Below are positions 1 through 8,705 of a stretch of 64,000 nt of DNA, one piece after another. Made by a program: the position numbers and the translations under genes. Source of the DNA: Intestinimonas sp052065695 (GTDB lineage Bacteria; Bacillota; Clostridia; Oscillospirales; Oscillospiraceae); assembly GCF_052065695.1 (NCBI RefSeq), contig NZ_JBQHTM010000006.1, positions 40,722-104,721 on the forward strand. Reading direction: 5' to 3'. The notes under the pieces are model-generated. The model was given only the letters and a program-made list of their open reading frames with translations. It did not search any database and had not been told where the DNA came from. Each line of letters starts with the position of its first letter. Within the stretch, counting starts at the first letter, position 1.

Positions 1-591
1 CTGGATGCCTGTGCCGCCCCCGGTGGCAAGTCCTTTGCCGTCGCCATTGCGATGGAGGATCAGGGGAAACTGGTCTCCTGTGATATCCATGCCCATAAGA
101 AAACGCTGATCGATGCCGGTGCCAAGCGGCTGGGGATCACTTGCCTCACCTCTACTGTTCAGGACGGAAAGGCTCACCGTGCCGAGTGGGAGGAGACTTT
201 CGACCTGGTGATAGCCGATGTGCCCTGCTCCGGCCTGGGTATTATTCGGAAGAAGCCGGATATCCGCTATAAGGACCCGGCGCCTTTGTCTGGGCTTCCT
301 GTCGTGCAGGCGGCCATTTTAGAAAATGTCTCCACCTACGTAAAGCCTGGGGGCGTCTTGCTGTACTGCACATGTACTTTACAGACAGTTGAGAACGAGG
401 ACATTGTGATTACCTTCCTGGAGCGCCATCCCGAGTACACCTTGGAGGGCTTTGCCCTCCCGGGGCCGGTGGGAGAGGTGCCGGAGGGCATGGTCACCCT
501 GTGGCCCCAGCGGCACGGCACTGATGGTTTTTTCTTTGCAAAGCTCAGGAGGAGGGTAGAGGACACCTGCCCGCCTCAAAATACGGACTGA
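1..591 (+). CDS. rsmB: 16S rRNA (cytosine-C5)-methyltransferase RsmB, C-terminal part
   Basis: Truncated by the left edge: the reading frame is open from base 1, so only the catalytic C-terminal part (196 residues) is present. It is a SAM-dependent RNA m5C methyltransferase of the RsmB/Sun family, expected to modify C967 of 16S rRNA. The SAM-binding motif I (DACAAPGGK) is at the very start. The motif IV catalytic cysteine is in DVPCSGLG (about residue 76) and the second cysteine in the YCTCTL segment (about residue 122). It is followed closely by rlmN, prpC, prkC and rsgA, the order also known in Bacillus, which supports the assignment. The N-terminal NusB-like RNA-binding domain cannot be seen. 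Confidence 0.92.
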   Translation: MDACAAPGGKSFAVAIAMEDQGKLVSCDIHAHKKTLIDAGAKRLGITCLTSTVQDGKAHRAEWEETFDLVIADVPCSGLGIIRKKPDIRYKDPAPLSGLPVVQAAILENVSTYVKPGGVLLYCTCTLQTVENEDIVITFLERHPEYTLEGFALPGPVGEVPEGMVTLWPQRHGTDGFFFAKLRRRVEDTCPPQNTD

Positions 592-622
592 TGCCGCCGA
601 AAAGGCGGTGGGGGAGCATGAC

Positions 623-1669
623 ATGATTGACATCAAATCTATGACCCAGGAGGAGCTGGGCGTATGGCTCAAGGAGCAGGGGGAACCCGGTTTTAGGGCC
701 AAGCAGATCTTTACTTGGCTCCACCGGGGGGCGACCTCCTTTGACGAGATGACCAACCTATCCAAGTCTTTGCGAGAGCGGCTAAGGGATCAGTGTGTCA
801 TCACTCGCCCGGAGGTGGCCCGCAAACAGGTTTCCGCCCAGGACGGTACCATCAAATACCTCTGGCGGCTCCTGGATGGAAATTGTATTGAGACGGTTTT
901 GATGCGCTACCACCATGGGAATACTGTATGTATCTCCTCCCAGGTGGGGTGCCGGATGGGTTGTGCTTTTTGTGCCTCCACGTTGGGTGGCAAGGTAAGA
1001 GACTTAACGCCTTCCGAGATGATCGATCAGGTTTTGTTCACCCAACTTGACGCGGGCGTACCCATATCCAATATTGTCCTTATGGGTATCGGTGAGCCGC
1101 TGGATAATTTTGATACCGTGCTGCGCTTCCTGGAGTTGGTGAATCACCCGGATGGGCTCAACATTGGTATGCGTCATATCTCCCTGTCCACCTGTGGCCT
1201 CACGGAGAAAATTGACAAACTGGCGGAGCATCGTTTACAATTAACTCTATCGGTTTCCCTCCACGCACCAGATGACGAAACCCGGAGTAAGATCATGCCG
1301 GTGAATCGGGGGATTGGAGTGGGGAAGCTCTTCGACACCTGCCGCCGGTATTTTGAGACTACGGGCCGGCGTATCTCTTATGAGTACGCCATGATCGACG
1401 GGGTCAACGACAGCGATGCACAGGCAGACCTCCTGGCACATCATTTGAAGGGGACGCCAGGACATGTGAATCTCATCCCCCTCAACGAGGTTAAGGAGAG
1501 CCCGCTGAAGCCCAGCCGCCGTGTGGCGGAGTTCCAGCGCCGCCTGGAACGCCAGGGTATCACCGTAACAGTGCGCAGAAAGCTAGGAGGCGATATTGAC
1601 GCCTCCTGCGGTCAGCTCCGGCGAAAGGCCATGGGCGAGGCAGCTGAGTCGCCAACGCATAAGGGCTAG
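623..1669 (+). CDS. rlmN: Dual-specificity RNA methyltransferase RlmN (23S A2503 / tRNA A37)
   Basis: Radical-SAM enzyme that makes 2-methyladenosine in 23S rRNA and some tRNAs by a ping-pong mechanism. The 4Fe-4S-binding CxxxCxxC is seen as GCRMGCAFC (C110, C114, C117). The C-terminal cysteine that carries the transient methyl group is in the DASCGQL segment (about C329). I chose ATG 623 because a GGGGGAG Shine-Dalgarno ends about 7 bases before it; the GTG at 608 lies upstream of that site. The resulting 348 residues match the family length. It lies 31 bases after rsmB and 27 before prpC in one operon of translation and signalling genes. Confidence 0.95.
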   Translation: MIDIKSMTQEELGVWLKEQGEPGFRAKQIFTWLHRGATSFDEMTNLSKSLRERLRDQCVITRPEVARKQVSAQDGTIKYLWRLLDGNCIETVLMRYHHGNTVCISSQVGCRMGCAFCASTLGGKVRDLTPSEMIDQVLFTQLDAGVPISNIVLMGIGEPLDNFDTVLRFLELVNHPDGLNIGMRHISLSTCGLTEKIDKLAEHRLQLTLSVSLHAPDDETRSKIMPVNRGIGVGKLFDTCRRYFETTGRRISYEYAMIDGVNDSDAQADLLAHHLKGTPGHVNLIPLNEVKESPLKPSRRVAEFQRRLERQGITVTVRRKLGGDIDASCGQLRRKAMGEAAESPTHKG

Positions 1670-1696
1670 CTGGATTGGCGAAAGGACTGATTCGAT

Positions 1697-2425
1697 ATGA
1701 ACATATGGGGCATTACCGATGTGGGCATAGTCCGACAGCAAAACCAGGATGACTACCACATTGAGCTCCTGGCAGAAGACATGGCGCTGGGTATCGTCTG
1801 CGACGGTATGGGTGGTGCCAAGGCGGGCAATGTGGCCAGTCAGCTGGCGGTGGAGACCTTTTTGGCGACGGCCAAGGCTCAGCCGCCGGAGCAATGGCGG
1901 AACGAGCCGGAGGCTCTCCTCCACTTTGCAGCTGAGCAGGCCAACGGCGCCGTCCATTTTCGCGCCAATATTGACGCTGACTGTCGTGGCATGGGTACCA
2001 CCATGGTGGCCGCGCTGGTCATCGGGAATCAGGCATACATTCTGAACATCGGCGACAGCCGGTGCTACCTGGTGCGGCCGGAGGGTATTTCACGGGTGAC
2101 ACGGGATCATTCCGTGGTGGAAGATCTGGTGGCCCGGGGGCAGATTACGCCGGAACAGGCCAGACAGCACCCGCAGAAAAATCTAATCACTCGGGCTCTG
2201 GGAGCAGAATCCAAGCTCCGAGCCGATCTCTTCCGGCAGCCGATGGAGCCGGGTGATGCTTTGCTCCTATGCTCTGACGGATTGAGCAACATGGTCTCCG
2301 ATCAGGAACTACTCTATGAGGTCCTCCACGGCGGCCCTGCGGAGGACTGCTGCCGGAGGCTGCTGGACATCGCACTGTCCAGAGGTGCACCGGACAACGT
2401 AACTGCGGTCCTGCTTCAGATGTGA
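1697..2425 (+). CDS. prpC: PP2C-family Ser/Thr protein phosphatase (PrpC/Stp)
   Basis: 242-residue cytosolic PPM phosphatase that reverses phosphorylation by the kinase encoded next door. The family metal ligands are visible: the N-terminal QNQDDYH, CDGMGG near residue 35, GDSRCYL in the middle, CSDGLSN, and the terminal DNVTAVLL motif. The length is typical for bacterial Stp enzymes. The GAAAGGA Shine-Dalgarno lies 10 bases before the ATG. The gene precedes prkC by 19 bases, so phosphatase and kinase should be made together, as in most Firmicutes. Confidence 0.95.
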   Translation: MNIWGITDVGIVRQQNQDDYHIELLAEDMALGIVCDGMGGAKAGNVASQLAVETFLATAKAQPPEQWRNEPEALLHFAAEQANGAVHFRANIDADCRGMGTTMVAALVIGNQAYILNIGDSRCYLVRPEGISRVTRDHSVVEDLVARGQITPEQARQHPQKNLITRALGAESKLRADLFRQPMEPGDALLLCSDGLSNMVSDQELLYEVLHGGPAEDCCRRLLDIALSRGAPDNVTAVLLQM

Positions 2426-2444
2426 CAAGGAGGATACCCCCATT

Positions 2445-4526
2445 ATGGATCAATACATAGGGAAATTGCTGGACAACCGATATGAGATCCTGGAGCGGAT
2501 CGGTACCGGCGGTATGGCGGTGGTGTTCAAGGGACGTGACCACCGGCTCAACCGACTGGTGGCGATCAAGATCCTCAAGGATGATCTGGCGAAGGATGCT
2601 GAGTTCCGTCGCCGGTTTCATGATGAGTCCCAGGCCGTAGCCATGCTCTCTCACCCCAATATCATGGCGGTGTACGATGTAAGCCGCTCTGAGCAGGTGG
2701 AATACATCGTTATGGAGCTCATTGACGGCATTACCCTCAAGCAGTATATGCAGCGGAAGGGAGGCCCCCTGAGTTGGAAGGAATCCCTTCATTTTATCAC
2801 CCAGATTATGAAGGCCTTGTCCCATGCCCACGGGCGGGGTATCATTCACCGGGACATAAAGCCACAGAATATTATGGTTCTCCGGGATGGGAGCATCAAG
2901 GTCACCGATTTCGGCATCGCCCGGCTAGCCTCTGCCGCCCAGAGCACCCTGACGCAGGAGGCCCTGGGGTCTGTCCACTATATCTCTCCCGAGCAGGCTA
3001 GAGGGAGCCGTATCGACGGTCGCAGCGACATCTATTCCGCCGGCGTGGTGCTCTATGAAATGCTCACCGGTCGGTTGCCCTTTGAAGGGGACACCCCGGT
3101 ATCGGTAGCCATCCAGCACATCAACTCAATTCCTCTGGCGCCCCGGGAACTCAATCCTGACATTCCGGAGGCCCTGGAGGCCATCACTATGAAGGCTATG
3201 GCGCCTAAGGTGGAGAACCGTTACCGCAATGCCGACGACATGCTCTATGATCTGGAAGAGTTCCGGAAGGACCCCAGCATCGATTTGGAGTATGACCCGG
3301 CCAAGCTCTTTGCCACGCCGGACGTGACTGATGAGCCTACCCAGGTTATTGGAACAGGGAGTCGACGCAGGAGCGGTGAGACCGGCTCCATGCGTCGGCG
3401 GAATCGGGAGGAGGCAGAGCGCGGGGAACGTGCATCTTCTTCTGAGCACCCCAGAAAACGGCAGAAAGCCAACATGTCGGTCCCCCTGGCCGTAGCCTCT
3501 ATCCTGGTCTTCATTATTGGGATCGGCGTATTACTGTGGGTGGTTTTCTTTAGCAACAGCTTCCAGTCTGACGACCGCCACACTGTCCCTAATCTCTATG
3601 GTATGACGGTGGAGGAGGCCATGGCCGACCCAAAGGTCCAGGGGATCTTCGAGATTGTGGAGGGCGGATCGGTGTCCAGCAGCCTAGAACCAGGTAAGAT
3701 TGTTTCTCAGGAGCCTGATGCGAAGCAGCAGGTTTCTGGTGAGGACCTTATCATCACGGTGTTGACCAGCGCCGGTGAAGAGCCCATTTATATGCCCAAC
3801 CTGGTGAACAAGGATTATCTGGAGGCCCAGCAGGCCCTTTTGGATCTAGGGATTTCCAAGGCCAACATCACAATGACATATGAGACTTCTGACGAGATCA
3901 CCGAGAACTATGTTATCCGTACAGTACCTCTGGCCGACAGCGCCATTCAGCCTGATACCATGGTGGAGATTATCGTCAGCCAGGGTCCCAAGGTGGTCCA
4001 GCGTACCATGCTCACGGTTGAGGGGATGACCCTTGATAAGGCCAAGGATCTCCTAGAAGGGGAGAATGGCTTGGGGCTGGTAGTAAAAGCTGTCTATATC
4101 GATAGCGACAAGCCTAAGGATACGGTGCTCATTCAAAGCATTCCCACCGGTGCCCAGGTGGGTGAGGGAGAAACCGTTACGCTTCAGGTGAGCAATGGCT
4201 CCGGTACCACTGAAGAACAGCCCAATGTAGAGAGTCCGGCTCCGGAAGAGCCGACTCCCAGTGAATCGCCTACACCCAGCGTGGATCCGGACGTGAAGAC
4301 AAAGCAGTACTCCGTCACACTTCCGGATGGTGATCCAGACGAGATCGTCACTGTGCGGATCAATGGCTCCGGCTACGACCAGACCAAGCAGGTTCCCTTG
4401 ATGGTCCAAACCGTTGTTTTTAATATCACCGGAAAAGGGAAGCAGAAATATGATATCTATATCAATGGAGAAAAGGATCACAGTATCGAGATCGACTTTG
4501 ATACCGGGGAAGTGAAGGCGGGATGA
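2445..4526 (+). CDS. prkC: PASTA-domain Ser/Thr kinase PrkC/StkP
   Basis: 693-residue membrane kinase that senses muropeptides or lipid II and controls growth, cell wall synthesis and spore germination in relatives. A Hanks-type kinase domain occupies about residues 13-270, with glycine loop IGTGGMAVVF, catalytic HRDIKPQN, DFG and the activation-segment end ISPEQARG. A basic, Ser/Arg-rich juxtamembrane stretch follows, then one transmembrane helix at about 343-370. Three PASTA repeats follow (starting near 379, 449 and 519). A Pro/Glu/Ser/Thr linker leads to a C-terminal extracellular segment of about 80 residues that I do not recognise. It overlaps rsgA by four bases (ATGA), implying translational coupling. 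Confidence 0.95.
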   Translation: MDQYIGKLLDNRYEILERIGTGGMAVVFKGRDHRLNRLVAIKILKDDLAKDAEFRRRFHDESQAVAMLSHPNIMAVYDVSRSEQVEYIVMELIDGITLKQYMQRKGGPLSWKESLHFITQIMKALSHAHGRGIIHRDIKPQNIMVLRDGSIKVTDFGIARLASAAQSTLTQEALGSVHYISPEQARGSRIDGRSDIYSAGVVLYEMLTGRLPFEGDTPVSVAIQHINSIPLAPRELNPDIPEALEAITMKAMAPKVENRYRNADDMLYDLEEFRKDPSIDLEYDPAKLFATPDVTDEPTQVIGTGSRRRSGETGSMRRRNREEAERGERASSSEHPRKRQKANMSVPLAVASILVFIIGIGVLLWVVFFSNSFQSDDRHTVPNLYGMTVEEAMADPKVQGIFEIVEGGSVSSSLEPGKIVSQEPDAKQQVSGEDLIITVLTSAGEEPIYMPNLVNKDYLEAQQALLDLGISKANITMTYETSDEITENYVIRTVPLADSAIQPDTMVEIIVSQGPKVVQRTMLTVEGMTLDKAKDLLEGENGLGLVVKAVYIDSDKPKDTVLIQSIPTGAQVGEGETVTLQVSNGSGTTEEQPNVESPAPEEPTPSESPTPSVDPDVKTKQYSVTLPDGDPDEIVTVRINGSGYDQTKQVPLMVQTVVFNITGKGKQKYDIYINGEKDHSIEIDFDTGEVKAG

Positions 4527-5431
4527 GCCAGGAGACCGGTATGATTCGCAAAGCCCTCAGCGCCTTCTACTATGTGGATGACGGCAGCGGAGAGCTGATC
4601 TCTTGCCGGGCAAGAGGCAAATTCCGCCATCAGAAAATTACCCCCCTGGTAGGGGATCGGGTGAGATTCACCCGCCTCCCTGAGGGCACCGGGGCCCTGG
4701 ATGAGATCCTGCCCCGGAAAAATGAGTTTCAGCGGCCCGCTGTGGCTAATATTGACCAACTGGTCATCATCGCCTCCGGGGCTATCCCGGTCACCGACCC
4801 CTTCCTCATCGACCGGGTGACCGCCATCGCCGACAGCAAGAATTTCTGCGACTGCCTGGTCTGTATTAACAAGTGTGATTTGGCACCTGCAGATGAGCTC
4901 TATGAGATCTATACCGCTGCCGGCTTTCCCACTGTACGGGTCAGCGCCGCCACAGGGGAAGGCATTGATAGGCTTAGAGCTTCAATATCTGGAAAGGTAT
5001 CTGCCTTTACAGGGAATTCTGGCGTGGGCAAATCCAGCATCCTCAATGCCCTCTCTCCCGGCTTCCATCTCCAGGTGGGAGAGGTCAGTGAAAAGCTAGG
5101 TCGCGGTCGCCATACTACCCGGCATGTGGAGCTCTACCGCCTGGGGGCGGACGCCGTGGTGGCCGATACCCCCGGCTTTTCCTCCTTTGACACGGAACGT
5201 ATGGAGCTGCTTCGGAAGGAGGAACTTGAGCAGGCCTTTCGGGAGTTCCGCCCCTATCTGGGTGAATGTCAGTTCGTGGGTTGCTCACATGTAAAGGAAA
5301 AGGGCTGTGCAGTGCTCGCCGCCCTAAAGGAAGGGAAAATCATGCCCAGCCGACATGCCAGCTACGTCAGATTGTGGGAGCAGGTCAAGGACCTGCGGGA
5401 ATGGGAGCTGGAAAAGCACGGAAAAGGCTGA
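4523..5431 (+). CDS. rsgA: Ribosome small-subunit GTPase RsgA
   Basis: 302-residue circularly permuted GTPase that checks 30S subunit maturation. An OB fold covers about residues 1-70. The G motifs come in permuted order: NKCD (G4) first, then GNSGVGKSS (G1) and DTPGFSS (G3). A C-terminal zinc site follows (CQFVGCSH plus a later Cys). The start at 4523 overlaps the prkC stop. A second ATG at 4541 also has a good GGAG upstream and cannot be excluded. It is the last gene of the vegetative operon before the terminator-like hairpin in front of spoVM. Confidence 0.95.
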   Translation: MSQETGMIRKALSAFYYVDDGSGELISCRARGKFRHQKITPLVGDRVRFTRLPEGTGALDEILPRKNEFQRPAVANIDQLVIIASGAIPVTDPFLIDRVTAIADSKNFCDCLVCINKCDLAPADELYEIYTAAGFPTVRVSAATGEGIDRLRASISGKVSAFTGNSGVGKSSILNALSPGFHLQVGEVSEKLGRGRHTTRHVELYRLGADAVVADTPGFSSFDTERMELLRKEELEQAFREFRPYLGECQFVGCSHVKEKGCAVLAALKEGKIMPSRHASYVRLWEQVKDLREWELEKHGKG

Positions 5432-5441
5432 GACACACATC

Positions 5442-5502
5442 ACGCCTCCTTCTGCGTATACTGGTAACAGCGGTGCCGGTCTACGTGGAAGGAGGCGTTT
5501 TT
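5442..5502 (+). terminator. Terminator-like hairpin whose 3' arm is the spoVM Shine-Dalgarno
   Basis: Arms ACGCCTCCTTC (5442-5452) and GAAGGAGGCGT (5488-5498) are perfectly complementary over 11 bp. Pairing extends inward (TGCGTA with TACGTG, ACTGG with CCGGT). Five T follow at 5498-5502, two bases before the spoVM ATG. The hairpin can end the rsgA transcript, and it also buries the GGAGG used by spoVM. Confidence 0.75.
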
Positions 5503-5504
5503 CT

Positions 5505-5576
5505 ATGAAGATCGTCGTGGTGCGATCCCCCAAGTACCTCAGGGGTGTGTTGAAGGCTCTTTTCGGCTTGCGCTGA
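5505..5576 (+). CDS. spoVM: Stage V sporulation protein SpoVM (23 aa)
   Basis: A 23-residue peptide, MKIVVVRSPKYLRGVLKALF plus three residues. It is an amphipathic helix with the SpoVM pattern of hydrophobic N-terminus, Pro near position 9 and alternating basic and hydrophobic residues. SpoVM marks the forespore by recognising positive membrane curvature and anchors SpoIVA there. A strong GGAAGGAGG lies 7-10 bases before the ATG. Its position just downstream of rsgA, with spoIVA two genes on, supports the call. It is small enough that automatic annotation often misses it. The SD is buried in the hairpin described above. Confidence 0.85.
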   Translation: MKIVVVRSPKYLRGVLKALFGLR

Positions 5577-5585
5577 AAAAATGGC

Positions 5586-5612
5586 ATAGCCCGGAAACCT
5601 TGTACATATGCT
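5586..5612 (+). promoter_or_regulatory. Possible SigmaE-type promoter for the SPOCS-spoIVA unit
   Basis: ATA (5586-5588), a 16-base spacer, then CATATGCT (5605-5612) fits the mother-cell SigmaE pattern ATA-N16-CATANNNT. It lies 32 bases before a spore-coat-type gene and spoIVA. SpoIVA is a SigmaE target in Bacillus. Short consensus, so tentative. Confidence 0.4.
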
Positions 5613-5644
5613 CCCTGTAGAAACGCTACAAGGAGAGGAACGCT

Positions 5645-7171
5645 ATGGAGCTGGAACTGAATACCACCCAACTCAACTGCTACGATACCGTATTGGATAC
5701 CACGCTCTTCCAGGAGGAGACCCTGGAGAGCATCGTTCCAGACGCCTGTCCGGACATCCTGCGCATCGTGGACACGGAGGCGGCGGTGTGTCTGGGGACC
5801 AAGGAGGCCCAGGAGGGTAAAGCGGAGGTGACTGGGACGGCCCGATGCGCCGTTCTCTATGAAGCGGAGAGCGGTGAGGGGGTGCGGCGGATCACCGTCA
5901 GCATCCCCTTCACCTGTACCGCCGAGGCACTGGGGCTCACCCGACAGTGCCGATTGTCGGTAGAGCCCCGGGTGATGTGGGCGGACGCCCGGAGCCTTAA
6001 CCCAAGGAAGGTCCTGGTGCGTGTGAGCCTGGCCATGGCAGTTCAGGCCTATGCCTCCCAAACCGCCAGTTTCTGCGATGGTGTGGACGGACAGGAGCAA
6101 AACGGCGTCCAGACCCTGGAGGAACCTCAGACCGCCTGTTTTATCGTGGGCGTAGAGGAGAAATCCTTTACATTTTCGGACGACCTGAGCCTGTCCGCCA
6201 CCCGGCCACCGGCGGCGGAGATCCTGAAAAGCCGGGTAGATCTAGTGTGCGGAGAGTCCAAGCTCATCGGCAATAAGCTCATCTTTAAGGGCGAGGCCGG
6301 ACTGCGGCTGGTGTACCGGGAGCCCGGCGGCGGGCTGTGTGGCGCCGACTTCACCCTGCCCTTCTCCCAGATCATGGAGGTGAGCGGTGTGGGGGAGGAG
6401 GCCGACTGTACCTTGTCGGTGGTCCTAACCGGGATCGACTGCACCCTGGACGGTGATGAGGGCCGGATGATGTCGGTGGCCCTGGGCATGCTGGCTCAGG
6501 CAGTGGTCCGGGAGGAGCGTCAGGTGACCCTTTTGGCCGACATCTACAGCACCGCCTACGACCTGACGGTCCAGAGCCGGAACTATACACTGGCCCGGCT
6601 GCTGGAGCATGGGGAGCGGCGGATTACCGCCCGGGAGCTGCTGGAAACGGCGTCCCCGGTGCGGGAGGTCTGTGACGTCCATATCCATGTGGGACAGGTG
6701 GAGGCGGAACGTGACGGGGAGCAGGGGCGGCTGAAGGCGGAGCTTTCGGCCACAGTGGTCTATCTCTCCGAAGAGGGGATACTGGAGGCGGTCACCCGTA
6801 CCATCTCCGCAGCGTGTCCGGTGGAACTTCCCGCCGGTGCGATTTGTAACTGCCGCTGCGTCTGTTCCGGTGAAGGAGCGGCGGCCCCAGCGGGAGGCGG
6901 CGTAGAGCTGCGCTGTCCACTGGAGTTTCGATATCTATCTCTGATGCCGCGGCAGGCTACCGGTGTGGCCCAGGTCCGACTGGAGGAGGACGCGCCCCGG
7001 GACCCTGCCGCCCGTCCCTCCATCGTGCTGCGTGCCGTGGAGGAGGGGGAGCGGCTCTGGGACATCGCCAAGGCCTACGGCACCACCATGGAGGACATCG
7101 TCCAGGCCAACAGCCTGGGAGAGGACGCCCTCACGGCGGGGCGGGTCCTGCTCATCCCCAAGAAGCGGTAA
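5645..7171 (+). CDS. SPOCS (DUF3794) repeat protein with C-terminal LysM domain
   Basis: 508-residue protein of the clostridial spore-envelope family with several DUF3794/SPOCS modules (about residues 30-140, 180-290 and 310-410) and a LysM peptidoglycan-binding domain at about 460-507 (EGERLWDIAKAYGTTMEDI followed by NSLGEDALTAG). SPOCS-LysM proteins are thought to link the spore coat to the cortex. No signal peptide is seen, as expected for a protein made in the mother cell. AAGGAGAGG precedes the ATG. It lies 15 bases upstream of spoIVA, likely in one transcript. The exact role is inferred from domain content and neighbours. Confidence 0.85.
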   Translation: MELELNTTQLNCYDTVLDTTLFQEETLESIVPDACPDILRIVDTEAAVCLGTKEAQEGKAEVTGTARCAVLYEAESGEGVRRITVSIPFTCTAEALGLTRQCRLSVEPRVMWADARSLNPRKVLVRVSLAMAVQAYASQTASFCDGVDGQEQNGVQTLEEPQTACFIVGVEEKSFTFSDDLSLSATRPPAAEILKSRVDLVCGESKLIGNKLIFKGEAGLRLVYREPGGGLCGADFTLPFSQIMEVSGVGEEADCTLSVVLTGIDCTLDGDEGRMMSVALGMLAQAVVREERQVTLLADIYSTAYDLTVQSRNYTLARLLEHGERRITARELLETASPVREVCDVHIHVGQVEAERDGEQGRLKAELSATVVYLSEEGILEAVTRTISAACPVELPAGAICNCRCVCSGEGAAAPAGGGVELRCPLEFRYLSLMPRQATGVAQVRLEEDAPRDPAARPSIVLRAVEEGERLWDIAKAYGTTMEDIVQANSLGEDALTAGRVLLIPKKR

Positions 7172-7186
7172 AAGGAGGCGTCTCCA

Positions 7187-8665
7187 TTGGAAGATCGGAA
7201 CATCTATGAGGACATCGCCCGGCGTACCGAGGGCGACATCTATATCGGCGTGGTGGGTCCGGTGCGGACGGGCAAATCCACCTTCATCAAGCGGTTCATG
7301 GAGACGTTGGTGCTGCCCAACATCGAAAACGTCTACCGCAAGGAGCGGGCCCGGGATGAGCTGCCCCAGAGCGGCTCCGGCCGGACGGTAATGACCGCCG
7401 AGCCAAAGTTCGTCCCCGAGGAGGCGGTGGAGCTCACCATGGAGGGCGGCACCCGCATGTCGGTGCGGCTGGTGGACTGCGTGGGCTATATGGTGCCCGG
7501 CGCTGTGGGTCAGACCGAGGACGACCAACCCCGGATGGTGACTACCCCCTGGTTTGACCACCCCATTCCCATGACGGAGGCAGCGGAGATCGGGACCCGA
7601 AAGGTAATCTCGGAGCACTCCACCATCGCCGTGGTGGTGACCACCGATGGCAGCGTCACCGATATTCAGAGGGAGGACTACCTAGAGGCGGAGGAGCGGG
7701 TCATCACCGAGCTCAAGGAGCTGGGCAAGCCTTTCCTGGTCCTCCTCAACTCGGCCTTCCCCAACTCTGAGCGGGCCAAGGCCATCCGGAACGACATCGC
7801 AGGCCGGTACGACGTGACCTGTATGGCAGTAAACTGCCTTGAACTAAGTCAAGCCGATGTGACGGACATTATCCGGGCGGTGCTCTTCGAATTCCCCCTC
7901 CGAGAGCTGGATTTGAACCTTCCCGCCTGGGTGGACGCCTTGCCGGGGGACCATCCCATCAAGAGCGGTCTCTACGCCGCCATCCGGGAGCAGGCCGGCG
8001 GGCTCCGGCGCATTCGTGACGTAGACGGTGTGATCTCCGCCATTGGCAGCAGTGAAGGGGTGAGCCGGGCCCAAGTCACCTCGGTGGAGCTGGGAACCGG
8101 CCTGGCCTCCGCCGACCTGGAGCTGCCCCGCAGCCTCTTTTATGAGACCCTGTCCGCCCAGTCCGGCTTCTCCATCCAGGACGACGGCGACCTCATGGGC
8201 CTGCTCACCCAGCTCGCGGAGGTCAAACACTCCTACGACAAGGTGGCCGACGCCCTCCGTGAAGTGAAGGAGACCGGCTATGGCATCGTGGTGCCCACCA
8301 CTGACGAGCTCAAGCTGGAAGAGCCGGAGATCGTCCGGCAGGGGGGGAGGTACGGGGTCCGCCTCAAGGCCTCCGCCCCCTCCATCCATATGATCCGGGC
8401 CGACATCGAAACCGAGGTCTCGCCCATCGTGGGCAATGAGAAGCAGTCTGAAGAGATGGTCCACTATCTGCTCCAAGAGTTCGAGGGTGACACCAAAGCC
8501 ATCTGGCAATCCAACATCTTTGGCCGCTCCTTCCACGAGCTGGTCAGCGAGGATCTGAACACCAAGCTCAAGCGGATGCCGGAGGATGCCCGGAGCAAGC
8601 TTCAGGAGACCCTCCAGCGCATCATCAACGAGGGTTCCGGCGGACTCATCTGTATCATCCTGTAA
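7187..8665 (+). CDS. spoIVA: Stage IV sporulation protein A (coat morphogenetic ATPase)
   Basis: 492 residues, the same length as Bacillus SpoIVA. It is a cytoskeletal ATPase that polymerises on the forespore surface and founds the coat basement layer, recruited by SpoVM. Walker A is GPVRTGKST with K30 at the conserved position; the C-terminus GGLICIIL matches the family. The start is TTG (7187), with AAAGGAGG about 9 bases upstream; no ATG is suitably placed. SpoVM, a SPOCS protein and SpoIVA within 3.2 kb form a coherent coat-initiation cluster. Confidence 0.97.
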   Translation: MEDRNIYEDIARRTEGDIYIGVVGPVRTGKSTFIKRFMETLVLPNIENVYRKERARDELPQSGSGRTVMTAEPKFVPEEAVELTMEGGTRMSVRLVDCVGYMVPGAVGQTEDDQPRMVTTPWFDHPIPMTEAAEIGTRKVISEHSTIAVVVTTDGSVTDIQREDYLEAEERVITELKELGKPFLVLLNSAFPNSERAKAIRNDIAGRYDVTCMAVNCLELSQADVTDIIRAVLFEFPLRELDLNLPAWVDALPGDHPIKSGLYAAIREQAGGLRRIRDVDGVISAIGSSEGVSRAQVTSVELGTGLASADLELPRSLFYETLSAQSGFSIQDDGDLMGLLTQLAEVKHSYDKVADALREVKETGYGIVVPTTDELKLEEPEIVRQGGRYGVRLKASAPSIHMIRADIETEVSPIVGNEKQSEEMVHYLLQEFEGDTKAIWQSNIFGRSFHELVSEDLNTKLKRMPEDARSKLQETLQRIINEGSGGLICIIL

Positions 8666-8701
8666 AAAATGCCGCGGACCGGCTGGTCCGCGGCATTTTT
8701 T
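8664..8701. terminator. Bidirectional intrinsic terminator
   Basis: AAAAAATGCCGCGGACC, loop GGCT, GGTCCGCGGCATTTTTT: 17-bp perfect stem with A and T tails. It separates the convergent spoIVA (+) and PLP decarboxylase (-) genes. Confidence 0.95.
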
Positions 8702-8705
8702 CATA

